A stretch of 64,000 nt of DNA from Thalassospira sp. MCCC 1A01428 (GTDB lineage: Bacteria; Pseudomonadota; Alphaproteobacteria; Rhodospirillales; Thalassospiraceae). The notes under the pieces are model-generated. The model searched no databases. It had not been told where the DNA came from and saw only the letters and a program-made list of their open reading frames with translations. The stretch is from positions 106,357 to 170,356 of the forward strand of contig NZ_JFJZ01000010.1 in NCBI RefSeq assembly GCF_002115825.1, written 5' to 3'. Every line of letters begins with the position of its first letter. The stretch's first letter is position 1. The translations under genes and the position numbers were made by a program. Below are positions 36,248-45,100 of this stretch, in pieces.

Positions 36248-37090
36248 ATGTTTCGTGATATGCTTGTTCACATCGACAATACCAAACCATGCACCGAAAG
36301 GTTGTCGGTTGCGCTGACGGTTGCAAAGGCACACAAAGCCCATCTGACCGGTGTTTATGTTTTACCGCGCGCCGAAATTCCACGTTTCATGGAAGTCCAG
36401 ATTTCGGCTGACATCATGGAAGCCCAGCGCCGCACCATCCGCGAAGGTGCCGCTGAAGCCAAAGTTACCTTTACCGATGCCTGCGAAAAAGCCGGTGTGC
36501 CGTTTAGCTGGCAGGAAGTAAATTGCCTGGCAACCGAAATTGCCGACACCGTTGCCATGTATGCCCGCCATCATGACCTGACGGTTCTGGGCCAGTATGA
36601 CCCGGAAAGTTCTGATCCGTCGTCGACATCGGAAATGCCCGACAAGGTTATTCTGACCGCCGGCGCGCCGGTTCTGGTTGTGCCACGTTATGGCAAATAC
36701 GAAACCGTTGGCACCCGTGTCATGGTCGCATGGAAACCCTATCGCGAGGCTGTTCGCGCCGTAAATGACGGCATGTCGTTTCTGGAAAATGCCAAATCGG
36801 CGCTGGTTCTGTGTGCGGACCCCAACAAAGCCGCGCGTGACTCCATTCCGGTTCCCGGTGTGGACATTGCCGACCGCCTGGCACGCCACGGCGTTAATGT
36901 GCGCAAGGAAACCATGAATGCCGAAGGCATCAGTGTGGGTGACCTGTTATTGTCGCGCGCCGCTGATGAAAGCATCGATTTGATGCTGTGCGGGGCCTAT
37001 GGCCGCCCGCGCCTGCGCGAACTGATGCTGGGCGGTGTCACCCAACACCTGCTTAAACATATGACGGTTCCGGTGCTGTTTTCGCACTAG
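36248..37090 (+). CDS. Universal stress protein with two UspA domains
   Basis: A 280-residue tandem UspA protein. Domain 1 (about 1-145) starts FRDMLVHIDNTKPC, and domain 2 (about 155-280) ends with the nucleotide-site pattern GAYGRPRLRELMLGGVTQHLL followed by VPVLF. Such proteins are induced by starvation, oxidants or low oxygen. Domain 2 keeps the glycine pattern of ATP-binding forms (G-x2-R/G then G-G-x-T). The gene stands alone with AGGAAGGAG as RBS. Confidence 0.9.
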   Translation: MFRDMLVHIDNTKPCTERLSVALTVAKAHKAHLTGVYVLPRAEIPRFMEVQISADIMEAQRRTIREGAAEAKVTFTDACEKAGVPFSWQEVNCLATEIADTVAMYARHHDLTVLGQYDPESSDPSSTSEMPDKVILTAGAPVLVVPRYGKYETVGTRVMVAWKPYREAVRAVNDGMSFLENAKSALVLCADPNKAARDSIPVPGVDIADRLARHGVNVRKETMNAEGISVGDLLLSRAADESIDLMLCGAYGRPRLRELMLGGVTQHLLKHMTVPVLFSH

Positions 37091-37333
37091 TCTTTTTCAA
37101 TATCCCGTCGACCATTCGCACAAAACGGCTGATCGCAAGATTGGCCGTTTTGCCTTTGCGCCTGCCCCGCCGCGCGCAAAATTGCACCTTCCTGCCTTTT
37201 TTCGGTTTGTTGATCCCCTTGTCGCAGTGCCCCGTCGCCGCATTTCCATCCCTGATGCAAGAAATGATTCCCCCTTGCGAAACAAGCCGATAAAGTCGCG
37301 ACAAACATCCTTACCCGATTTACGAGGTTCACC

Positions 37334-38734
37334 ATGTCCACCACCACAGATACCTCCCCGGAAACCACAAGCAGTTCGTTGGGAAATTCTGCTGCCAGCC
37401 GCGACGTTGCCAGTGTTTTGCACCCTTACACCAATTTTACTGCGCACGAAAAAACCGGCCCGCTGATCATTACCAAAGGCAACGGTATTTATGTGAGCGA
37501 CGATAATGGCCGCGACTATATCGAAGGTATGGCTGGTCTTTGGTGTGCATCGCTGGGCTTTAGCGAAAAACGGCTGGTGGCTGCGGCAACAAAACAGCTG
37601 GAAACCCTGCCATTTTACCATAACTTTGCCTCGCGCAGCACCGACCCGACCATTGATCTGGCGGCAAAACTGCTTGAACTGGCCCCGGTGCCGATGTCGA
37701 AAATATTTTTCGCCAATTCCGGGTCCGAGGCCACGGACAGTGCGATAAAAATGGTGTGGTATTATCACAATGCCATTGGCCGCCCGGAAAAGAAAAAAAT
37801 CATTTCGCGCAAGCGCGGCTATCACGGGGTAACGGTGGCTTCGGCATCGCTAACCGGGCTGCCGGGCAATCATAAACTGTTCGATTTGCCAATTGATCGC
37901 ATTTTGCACACCGAAACCCCGCATTTCTGGCGCGAAGCCCAGCCCTATGAAACCGAAGAAGATTTTGCCACCCGTATGGCCGAATCACTGGAAGACCTGA
38001 TTCAAGCCGAAGGCCCCGAAACAGTCGCCGCCTTTATCGCCGAACCGATCATGGGGGCTGGCGGGGTGGTTGTACCGCCACGCACCTATTTTGAAAAAAT
38101 TCAGGAAGTGCTGGACCGCTACGACATTCTGTTTATTGCCGACGAGGTGATTTGTGGTTTTGGCCGTACCGGGCGCATGTTTGCCACCGAAACTTTCCGC
38201 CTTAAACCCGATATGATCACGGTGGCAAAGCAGCTTTCATCGGCCTATCAGCCGATTTCAGCGCTGTTCATCAATGAAAAGATTTATCAGGCTCTGAAAA
38301 AAGGCGCGGATGAAGTTGGCGTATTCGGGCATGGTTTTACCTATTCCGGCCATCCGGTTGCCGCTGCCGTTGCCCTTGAAACCCTTAAAATTTACGAAGA
38401 TGATGGCATTATTGATCATGTTCGCAGTGTTATGGGGCATTTTCAGCAACGCCTGCGCGATCTGAACAAATTTGAAAATGTTGGAGAAACCCGGGGCAAG
38501 GGCCTGATTGGTGCCTTTGAACTGGTGGCTGACAAATGTGCCAAAACACCCTTTACCCCAACCGGTTGGGCAGGAAAGGCCGTTGCCGAGCTTTGCCTGC
38601 AACACGGGGTTATCCTGCGCGCGATGGGCGACAGCGTTGCCATGTGCCCGCCATTAATCATTACCGATGCGCAAATTGATACCATGTTTGACGGCATAGA
38701 AGCCGCCCTGACCCAGTGGCAACAGGCAATTTAA
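37334..38734 (+). CDS. Class III omega-aminotransferase
   Basis: A 466-residue PLP enzyme of the ornithine/omega-amino acid aminotransferase group. The sequence shows DYIEGMAGLWCASLGFSEKRL, the PLP-phosphate motif FFANSGSEATDSAIKMVWYY, GYHGVT, DEVICGFGRTG and the Schiff-base lysine in ITVAKQLSSAYQPISA. The W/C pair before LGFSEKRL and the overall pattern resemble pyruvate-dependent beta-alanine, taurine or diamine transaminases. The amino donor cannot be fixed from sequence. It is monocistronic; a 10-bp stem-loop at 38770-38801 follows it. Confidence 0.9.
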   Translation: MSTTTDTSPETTSSSLGNSAASRDVASVLHPYTNFTAHEKTGPLIITKGNGIYVSDDNGRDYIEGMAGLWCASLGFSEKRLVAAATKQLETLPFYHNFASRSTDPTIDLAAKLLELAPVPMSKIFFANSGSEATDSAIKMVWYYHNAIGRPEKKKIISRKRGYHGVTVASASLTGLPGNHKLFDLPIDRILHTETPHFWREAQPYETEEDFATRMAESLEDLIQAEGPETVAAFIAEPIMGAGGVVVPPRTYFEKIQEVLDRYDILFIADEVICGFGRTGRMFATETFRLKPDMITVAKQLSSAYQPISALFINEKIYQALKKGADEVGVFGHGFTYSGHPVAAAVALETLKIYEDDGIIDHVRSVMGHFQQRLRDLNKFENVGETRGKGLIGAFELVADKCAKTPFTPTGWAGKAVAELCLQHGVILRAMGDSVAMCPPLIITDAQIDTMFDGIEAALTQWQQAI

Positions 38735-39336
38735 CGGCTATCACCCTGCCCGGCGCAGACTCGATCTTTCCCGGGGCCTTGCATATCGCTCAGGCCCCGG
38801 GCGTTCACACCTGCCAGGCGACGGACCAATAATTTAGAAACGATGTTTCATGGTGCGTTGCAGCGACTCTGTCATCGGATATTTCGCAACTCATCGGGGC
38901 GAAGACCGTGGGAATTTGCACCAGAACTGCCTGCCAGATAATTGATTTTCATCACATAACCGTGTTGAAACAGTCACGGTTTCGCATATTTCTTGCCATT
39001 TAAACCACGCATGTGTGCCATGTGGGCAAAATTACGGCAGTTGGGCTTGCCAAACCCGGCCATTACCGCCAAATTGGTGCCAGGGGCGAGATCGACACAT
39101 AACAGGATGGAACGCCTTTCTGCCAGCATGGTTCGTGGTGAGACTGGAATCGCTTAAAAATTTGATGCGGGTCAATGCGGTGGACCAATAAATGGTCAAT
39201 AACCGCACCACACCCCCGGACAGGACGCGCCCGGAAATGCTGTTCCCGCCAGATCAAAACGATCAACGGGATAGATAAGGACCTTCGCGGGTTGTACCGC
39301 ACACAAACCGTGAAGCGACAGGCGAAAGATGCAAAG
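38735..39336. other. Long regulatory region upstream of hemA
   Basis: About 600 bases without a supported gene. It holds a perfect 10-bp GC stem-loop (CCCGGGGCCT, 38770-38801) after the aminotransferase gene and an FNR-like box at 39162-39175. The rest shows nothing recognisable. An open frame that joins hemA from 39175 is an upstream extension of hemA and is not family-like. Confidence 0.6.
39162..39175 (+). promoter_or_regulatory. FNR-like box upstream of hemA
   Basis: TTGAT-GCGG-GTCAA is one mismatch from the FNR consensus. A CAATAA -10-like hexamer is centred about 31 bases downstream, a class-II arrangement. The hemA ATG would then follow a leader of about 125 bases. Confidence 0.6.
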
Positions 39337-40554
39337 ATGAATTATAACAACTTCTTCAAAGACGCGCTTGGTGGCCTTAAGGCTGAAGGCCGTTATCGTG
39401 TATTCGCCAATCTTGAGCGCATCGTCGGTGAATTTCCGCGTGCCTGGCTTCATACCGGAAATGGTGAAGACCCGCGCAAAATTACAGTGTGGTGTTCAAA
39501 CGACTATCTTGGCATGGGGCAGCACCCCAAGGTTCTTGAAGCCATGCAGGCCGAAATTACCGGACAGGGTGGCGGTGCCGGTGGCACGCGCAATATTTCC
39601 GGCTCCAACCATGTCCATGTCGCACTTGAAGAAGAACTTGCCGATCTGCACGGCAAGGAAGCCGCCCTTCTGATGACATCAGGTTATGTCGCCAACTGGA
39701 CAACCCTTTCCACATTGGGCACCAAACTGCCCGATTGTGTGATTATTTCCGATGCGTTCAACCACAATTCCATGATCGAAGGCATGCGCCACTCCAAGGC
39801 AGAGCGTCGCATCTGGAAACATAATGACGTTGAGCATCTCGAACAGATTCTGGCTGACCTTGGCCCTAACCGCGCCAAGATTGTCGCCTTTGAATCGGTT
39901 TATTCGATGGATGGTGATATCGCACCGATCAGCGAAATTCTTGACCTGTGCGAAAAATACAATGCCCTGTCCTATCTTGACGAAGTTCATGCCGTTGGCA
40001 TGTATGGCCCGCATGGCGGCGGTGTTGCCGAACGCGACGGTGTAATGGACCGGGTTGATATTGTTCAGGGGACGCTTGCCAAGGCATTTGGTGTTATTGG
40101 TGGTTACATTGCCGGTAAAACCGAAATCGTCGATTTCGTGCGCAGCTTTGGCAATGGCTTTATCTTTACCAGTTCCCATCCGCCCAGCATTGCCGCAGGT
40201 GCCCTCGCCAGCATTCGCCATTTAAAAGAAAGCAATGTTGAACGCGAAGCGCAAAAAGAACGCGCCGAAACCCTGCGCCAGCGCATGCGCGATGCCGGCC
40301 TGCCGGTGATGGATGCCCCCAGCCATATCGTACCGTTAATGGTGGGTGATGCCGCGATGTGCAAGGAAGCCAGCGACCGCCTGCTCTATGATCACGACAT
40401 TTATGTCCAGCCAATCAACTATCCGACAGTGCCGCGCGGCACCGAACGCCTGCGCTTTACCCCTGGCCCCCTGCATAATGATGAATTGATCGACCATCTG
40501 ATCAATTCATTGCTGACCGTCTGGGGCCAGTTAGGCATTCAAAAGGCTGCCTGA
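39337..40554 (+). CDS. hemA: 5-aminolevulinate synthase
   Basis: A 405-residue PLP enzyme that condenses glycine and succinyl-CoA to 5-aminolevulinate, the first step of alphaproteobacterial (C4) heme synthesis. The family's [20 protein letters not shown] start, [49 protein letters not shown] and the PLP lysine in [13 protein letters not shown] are all present. The frame continues 54 residues upstream, but the ATG at 39337 is the family start. A terminator follows. The FNR-like box upstream, matched at hemN, suggests control by low oxygen. Confidence 0.96.
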   Translation: MNYNNFFKDALGGLKAEGRYRVFANLERIVGEFPRAWLHTGNGEDPRKITVWCSNDYLGMGQHPKVLEAMQAEITGQGGGAGGTRNISGSNHVHVALEEELADLHGKEAALLMTSGYVANWTTLSTLGTKLPDCVIISDAFNHNSMIEGMRHSKAERRIWKHNDVEHLEQILADLGPNRAKIVAFESVYSMDGDIAPISEILDLCEKYNALSYLDEVHAVGMYGPHGGGVAERDGVMDRVDIVQGTLAKAFGVIGGYIAGKTEIVDFVRSFGNGFIFTSSHPPSIAAGALASIRHLKESNVEREAQKERAETLRQRMRDAGLPVMDAPSHIVPLMVGDAAMCKEASDRLLYDHDIYVQPINYPTVPRGTERLRFTPGPLHNDELIDHLINSLLTVWGQLGIQKAA

Positions 40555-40598
40555 CCCCATAACGGCTTTGTTACAAACTGTGTGCGCATAACAGTTTC

Positions 40599-40625
40599 AA
40601 ACCCCGCCCCTGTGGCGGGGTTTTG
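40599..40625 (+). terminator. Rho-independent terminator of hemA
   Basis: AAACCCCGCC, a five-base loop, then GGCGGGGTTTTGTTT; it lies about 45 bases after the stop. Confidence 0.9.
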
Positions 40626-40775
40626 TTTGCCTGCGCCATGGTCATCCCCCTTCCATCTGCGCGGGTTTAAGAACCGACAACGCAACAATCCCCGGCACAT
40701 TTTGTTGTCAGACCCTTTGCCGCTTTGTCCTGTTTGCAATTGCGCATGTTGGCTCTATATTCTGATGGTGGAAAA

Positions 40776-40806
40776 TAATTGCAGCCCCTCAATTTTCTTG
40801 CAATTA
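40776..40806. promoter_or_regulatory. Inverted repeat upstream of the PadR-like gene
   Basis: TAATTGCA and TGCAATTA are perfect 8-base arms separated by 15 bases, 50 bases before the start codon. It is possibly a self-control site, though a loose hairpin is equally possible. Confidence 0.35.
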
Positions 40807-40854
40807 AGAACCGTTCGCGTTAACGTCGGAACCTGTAATGGATCGGGAACCGCC

Positions 40855-41415
40855 ATGTATACGGATAGAACCTTGCTGCCCAAAGAATGTCTTCGCCTCT
40901 GCGCACTTGGAACTTTGGCCCTGTCGGACAAACCGATCAGTTATGCTGATCTGGCCAATCTGGTGCGCCATTTCACGGCCCATATCATGGGGCCGTCGCT
41001 CGACATGATGGGGTCTTCGCTTCAGCTTTTGAAACTTGAAGGGCTGGTGCGTGAAACATGTGGTGCGGGTGGCAAGGGTGAAGGTGAACTATCCCTTACC
41101 AATGCCGGGCGGCAAAAGTTTGATGAATTAATGCAAGGCACCCTGCGCGATACATCGGGCGAGCTGTCACGTTTGGTCATGGCCCTTAAAATGCGATTTC
41201 TGCATTTGCTGGATGATGAAACCCGCCGCGACCAAATTGAAATTCTGCAAGATGTTTGCGAACTTGAACTGGACCGGATGCTTGTCCTGCGCGAACAACA
41301 TGCCGATGATGTCGGCGCTTTTGTTGGCTGGATCGATATGGAAGTTTCCCGTTTGCGCCAGAAACACGCGTGGCTGACCACCTTAATTGCCCCGGAAAAT
41401 GTATCTTCGTCCTGA
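40855..41415 (+). CDS. PadR-like winged-helix regulator
   Basis: A 186-residue protein. The first half looks like a winged helix (LRLCALGTLALSDKPISYADLA, then SSLQLLKLEGLVRE and ELSLTNAGRQKFDELM). The second half is alpha-helical and rich in charged residues (about 100-175), like the dimerising arm of PadR proteins. The match is by pattern, not by a decisive motif, so another MarR/PadR-type family is possible. The frame opens at 40582, but that upstream part includes the hemA terminator; the ATG at 40855 is used. A decayed acetyltransferase overlaps its end. Confidence 0.65.
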   Translation: MYTDRTLLPKECLRLCALGTLALSDKPISYADLANLVRHFTAHIMGPSLDMMGSSLQLLKLEGLVRETCGAGGKGEGELSLTNAGRQKFDELMQGTLRDTSGELSRLVMALKMRFLHLLDDETRRDQIEILQDVCELELDRMLVLREQHADDVGAFVGWIDMEVSRLRQKHAWLTTLIAPENVSSS

Positions 41416-41662
41416 ACAGCCCGGCGACGTCTCCGCCATTGCGGGGTTGATCATACAGGCATGTTATCAAGCCCCGTACTGCGACGGCGCTAAACAACTT
41501 GTTATGGAAAAACGCTGCAAATCAACCATCGGCTGTATCGATTATTGCTAAAATACAGGGGAAAATCCCCGGTCACGCCGCCTTTCCCCCGTAATGATCA
41601 ATAACAATCCAGGCAACTGCCCCTTCCAAGGGCGTTGCCAATTTAAATGTGGCTTGAACTAG
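41399..41662 (+). pseudogene. Decayed GNAT acetyltransferase
   Basis: From the ATG at 41399 the frame reads MYLRPEQPGDVSAIAGL then CYQAPYCDGAKQLV, a clear N-terminus of a GNAT N-acetyltransferase, but it stops at 41549. From 41529 the +1 frame continues with SAVSIIAKIQGKIPGHAAF, which fits the next two strands (SLVA-x-DG-x-VGH-AAF). From 41588 the original frame resumes with PVMINNNPGN and stops at 41660. The acetyl-CoA binding half is missing. The pattern is one frameshift, a compensating one, and a 3' truncation. It overlaps the regulator gene by 17 bases, suggesting that the two were once a coupled pair. Confidence 0.62.
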
Positions 41663-41805
41663 CCGATTAATCCGCCTTCACGCTCGCCCAAAATCCAATC
41701 CGGCCCATCATTACCAAAGTTGCAATCAACCTGTGCTGGTTCCGACGTTGTGAAATACAAATTACCAGCATATTTGACCGCAAACAAAAGTGGCGCTAAA
41801 GTCAT
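41659..41805 (-). CDS. Small hypothetical ORF
   Basis: A 48-residue frame starting MTLAPLLFAVKYAG and ending DWILGEREGGLIG. The C-terminus looks protein-like, but there is no visible ribosome binding site and codon use is T-rich, unlike neighbours. It abuts the end of the decayed acetyltransferase. It may be a remnant or chance. Confidence 0.2.
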   Translation of the reverse strand: MTLAPLLFAVKYAGNLYFTTSEPAQVDCNFGNDGPDWILGEREGGLIG

Positions 41806-41885
41806 TTTTTTGCAAAATATTGCCGTGATTTCATGGCGTAATGGCAACTCACCTGCTTTGTGCCTGTTTTTGAAAGAGTGTAAAC

Positions 41886-42722
41886 TTGTCCAATTCCGAT
41901 ACAACGATACAACAAGAAAACTCTTACGAGCCCACACAAAATTTCGGTACAGACGGGATCAATCCCATGGACAGGCCAAGCCGGATCACCCGGTTTTTTA
42001 TGGCAATTGTTTCATGGGCCGAACGCCTTAATTATAAATACGCCAAACTGGGAAATCCGCCCGTTTACGACAATGCGACCTTTCCATGGGCTGCCGAAGT
42101 TGAAAAAGAATGGCCAGCCATTCGCAAGGAACTGGAGCAGGTTTTACAGCGCCAAAGTGACCTGCCGTCGTTTCAGGATATTTCAACCGACGTCAAAACG
42201 ATTTCGACCGATGCACATTGGAAAACATTTTTCATTCTGGGCTTTGGTATAAAATCGGAACAGGCAATCAGGACCTGCCCGGAAACCTGGCGCATTGTGA
42301 ATAAAATCCCGGGTCTGACAACCGCGATGTTTTCAATCTTTGAACCGGGCAAGCATTTGCCGCCGCATCGCGGCCCCTATAATGGCGTTTTACGGATGCA
42401 TCTGGGCCTGATTGTTCCCGATCCTGCCGACAAACTTGCCATTCGTGTTGACCAGCAGGTATGCCACTGGCAGGAAGGCAAGGTTCTGATTTTTGATGAC
42501 GCCTATGAACACGAGGCGTGGAATCACACCGATAAAACCCGGGTTGTGCTGTTTGTGGACTTTGAAAAGCCGTTAAAATTTCCGGCCCGCCTTGTTCATA
42601 AAATCCTGATGAGTCTGGCCATTTTCACGCCGTTCCTGAAAGAAGGGCTGGATAACCATAAGGAATGGGAAAAGAAATTTTACGCCGAAGCCGAAAAGTT
42701 GCGTAATCAACCCGGAAAATAA
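41886..42722 (+). CDS. Aspartyl/asparaginyl beta-hydroxylase family (LpxO-like)
   Basis: A 278-residue Fe(II)/2-oxoglutarate dioxygenase of the Asp/Asn hydroxylase family; LpxO members 2-hydroxylate acyl chains of lipid A at the inner membrane. The core shows FSIFEPGKHLPPHRGPYNGVLRMHLGL (first iron histidine and 2-OG contacts), ILIFDDAYEHEAWN (second histidine) and RVVLFVDF. Weakly hydrophobic stretches occur near residues 35-47 and 235-250. The frame opens with TTG at 41886; an ATG at 41968 (MDRPSRITRF) is the alternative start. Lipid A or ornithine-lipid hydroxylation is the best guess. Confidence 0.85.
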   Translation: MSNSDTTIQQENSYEPTQNFGTDGINPMDRPSRITRFFMAIVSWAERLNYKYAKLGNPPVYDNATFPWAAEVEKEWPAIRKELEQVLQRQSDLPSFQDISTDVKTISTDAHWKTFFILGFGIKSEQAIRTCPETWRIVNKIPGLTTAMFSIFEPGKHLPPHRGPYNGVLRMHLGLIVPDPADKLAIRVDQQVCHWQEGKVLIFDDAYEHEAWNHTDKTRVVLFVDFEKPLKFPARLVHKILMSLAIFTPFLKEGLDNHKEWEKKFYAEAEKLRNQPGK

Positions 42723-42767
42723 AGCAACACGTCACCGCCGATTGCAAAATGGCAATCGATATATGCC

Positions 42768-42801
42768 AAAGAACCCCGGTTTAATCAAACCGGGGTTCTT
42801 T
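42768..42801. terminator. Bidirectional terminator
   Basis: A perfect 15-bp stem AAAGAACCCCGGTTT with loop AATC. T-runs occur on both sides, serving the LpxO-like gene and the convergent SDR gene. Confidence 0.92.
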
Positions 42802-42819
42802 GTTATCTGGTTGGCAAAA

Positions 42820-43566
42820 TCAGTAAAGATGCTGTCCGCCGGTTACAAATATCTCGGTGCCGGTGACGTAACTTGACTCGTCACCGACCAGATAATGCAC
42901 CGCAGCGGCCACATCTTCCGGCGTTCCCATGCGGTTCATGGGAATACGCGGCACCAGGGCTTCGTATTCCGGCGAAATCATAGCCGTTTTAATTTCTCCA
43001 GGCGCAACAGCATTAACCCGCACGCCAAGTTCGGCAAATTCAACAGCCATTTCGCGCGTCAGGCCGGACAAAGCCGCCTTTGATGTTGAATAGGCCGAGC
43101 CGGCAAAAGGATGCACATAATGCCCCGCAATCGAGGTGATATTGCAAATGGCCCCTTTCCCCCGGTGAAGAGCAGCCGCAAAACCACGCGCCAGCATTAA
43201 CGGGGTGAAAAAGTTAATTTCAAAAACATCGCGCCACCCTTCAAGGTCACCATTCAGGCAACCAAGGCGTTCCTTGTAGGGTGTTTTGGGCGACACCCCG
43301 GCATTATTGACCAGGGCATGTAACGGGTCATCGCCTAGCACATCATTTGCCTGGGCAATAAAACTTTCGACATCTTCGGGTTTGGACAGATCGGCACGAA
43401 TGTGAATGCCTTGAGACGGGTCCCGCGGACAGCTGGGCGGTGGTGCCTCGCGCGAACAACAAATAACCCGCCAGCCACGCTGGGCAAAATAACCAACGGT
43501 CACATGGCCAATCCCACGGCTGGCCCCGGTAAGAACAACGGTTTTCGGGGCGGCGGCGTTGCTCAT
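42820..43566 (-). CDS. SDR-family oxidoreductase (FabG-like)
   Basis: A 248-residue classical short-chain dehydrogenase. The NAD(P) loop TGASRGIGHVT is near residue 14, LVNNAGVSPKTPYKER near 85, a catalytic serine in NITSIAGHY, and YSTSKAA with the Y and K. GGQHLY closes the protein, as in many 3-oxoacyl reductase-like SDRs. Substrate unknown. It converges on the LpxO-like gene and is a single transcription unit. Confidence 0.9.
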   Translation of the reverse strand: MSNAAAPKTVVLTGASRGIGHVTVGYFAQRGWRVICCSREAPPPSCPRDPSQGIHIRADLSKPEDVESFIAQANDVLGDDPLHALVNNAGVSPKTPYKERLGCLNGDLEGWRDVFEINFFTPLMLARGFAAALHRGKGAICNITSIAGHYVHPFAGSAYSTSKAALSGLTREMAVEFAELGVRVNAVAPGEIKTAMISPEYEALVPRIPMNRMGTPEDVAAAVHYLVGDESSYVTGTEIFVTGGQHLY

Positions 43567-43803
43567 AAATGGCTTCCTTGCTGGTGGCGATACTGACCGC
43601 CGTTTATATCACTCAGGCCCAACAGAATGAAGACACCCGTTGGGGGTTTCAGCCCGATATTTTACAGATCATTCTTCGATGGTAGTCTGGCATCGGAATA
43701 AAACCATAACCCACCCGCGAATTGCTGACTTTGATGTACCTTGTTGATATAGGCCGGTTAAACAGCAAACGCTACCAGCCCGTCAGGGGAAAAGGCAAAA
43801 GTC

Positions 43804-44670
43804 ATGTGCAGCCGGTTTGATTTAAATACTGACATTCGGGCATTTCAGGCCCGACTGGCATTGGATATGGCCGAAATGATACGGCAGCGTCCCTTGCCCT
43901 TGTCGCCCGCGACACGGCAAAACCGCACCCAACATAATGATGATCCGGCCCCATCGGCTAAACCGGCGGAGCATAAAAATCATGTTGATCAAACAAACCC
44001 AAAGGCCCCGCAAAAGGCGGCACAGGCCAAATCCGCCACAGACATAAGTGAAGATGGCACAAGCAATGAAACAGGCGATAATCTTGAGAATAGCGGATTT
44101 AATGGATTATCGGGAATCAAGCGCCCAACAGACCCGATTGCCGTCATTATACCGGCATGGTCCCTATCGCTGCGCAAATGGGGTTTAGCCCGCCACGACG
44201 GTGGCGACAATATGGCAAAAAGCCAGGCTGCAAAAGGCCTGCTTATTAATGCACGTGCCGAAACGCTGGCGCAAAAACGAACATTTCGCCCGTTATTGCA
44301 ACGGCGCTGCCTGATACCGGCCACCGGCTGGTTTGAATGGCGCAAGAATGGGCAAAATCGTTATAAAAACCATATCACCCTGCCAAACCATGCCCCGTTT
44401 CTGTTTGCCGGGCTGGAAAACGGTGACGACGTTGTGATCATCACATGCCCGCCATCCCCTGTGATCCGTCATATTCACAACCGTATGCCCGCCATTATCG
44501 GGCCCGGCCATATCCATAAATGGCTGGATCAACAGCAGGATTTTTCTGCGGTGCGGCATATGTTGCGCCCCACCCCCAACCATCTTCTGGCGTGGAACGA
44601 AGAACCACAGGCGGGATCGGCACACACACCTTCATCACCGGTTTCCGACAACCAGTTTGACCTGTTTTAA
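43804..44670 (+). CDS. yedK: SOS-response-associated peptidase, HMCES/YedK family
   Basis: A 288-residue member of the family that shields abasic sites in single-stranded DNA by a thiazolidine link through its N-terminal cysteine. C2 (in MCSRF, where most relatives have MCGRF), N149 and R151 (GLLINARAET), E178 (TGWFEWR) and H225 (HIHNRMPAII) match the catalytic set. Residues about 30-110 are a low-complexity, Q/N/A/K-rich insert, and the usual RYN-x-AP-x-Q motif that should follow the first helix is not visible. The core is otherwise complete, so the gene is probably functional. Confidence 0.88.
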   Translation: MCSRFDLNTDIRAFQARLALDMAEMIRQRPLPLSPATRQNRTQHNDDPAPSAKPAEHKNHVDQTNPKAPQKAAQAKSATDISEDGTSNETGDNLENSGFNGLSGIKRPTDPIAVIIPAWSLSLRKWGLARHDGGDNMAKSQAAKGLLINARAETLAQKRTFRPLLQRRCLIPATGWFEWRKNGQNRYKNHITLPNHAPFLFAGLENGDDVVIITCPPSPVIRHIHNRMPAIIGPGHIHKWLDQQQDFSAVRHMLRPTPNHLLAWNEEPQAGSAHTPSSPVSDNQFDLF

Positions 44671-44730
44671 GACTTTCGTAAGCGCAAGTCGAAAGAAGGC
44701 TGACGTCACTTCCTGCCGATGAAAGACAGG

Positions 44731-44901
44731 TTATTCGACATCAATATCGTTAGCACCACAGGGCACAACAGCTTCCACGACCCTGTGGGGCGAACGTGCA
44801 AAAACAGCACCCAGATCGGGTAATTGTGCCGTTTCCGCAATTTCAGAAGCCAGTTCTTCAGACATTGCAGCGAAATCGATTACATCGCGCAAAGACAACA
44901 T
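44731..44901 (-). CDS. Small hypothetical protein (56 aa)
   Basis: The frame is open further upstream, but an ATG at 44901 with GAGGGGG eight bases before it gives a 56-residue acidic, helical protein (LRDVIDFAAMSEELASEIAE). No family was recognised. A bidirectional terminator at 45011-45036 separates it from the universal stress protein gene, so it needs its own promoter within about 100 bases. Confidence 0.5.
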   Translation of the reverse strand: MLSLRDVIDFAAMSEELASEIAETAQLPDLGAVFARSPHRVVEAVVPCGANDIDVE

Positions 44902-45010
44902 TGGGATAACCCCCTCGCCAGACATTTCTCCAGGACGCAAGCCCGCCCCACGACATTTTTTTGTAATAATTACCCAAACCCTGATCCTTTTTGTTCGCAT
45001 GCGCAACAAA

Positions 45011-45036
45011 AAAAGGCGCAGAAAACTGCGCCTTTT
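45011..45036. terminator. Bidirectional terminator after usp
   Basis: AAAAGGCGCAG with a tetraloop and its complement, flanked by A- and T-runs. On the minus strand it ends the usp transcript. Confidence 0.88.
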
Positions 45037-45100
45037 TCCCGTCATCATACTAATATTTCGATTTTCTGATGGAATTTCAACAAGATGGGTTACGTATGCG

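Noticed and set aside
38770..38801. GC-rich stem-loop as an sRNA or terminator
   Set aside because: The stem is perfect but there is no T-run and no promoter-like signal; it is mentioned only as part of the hemA upstream region.
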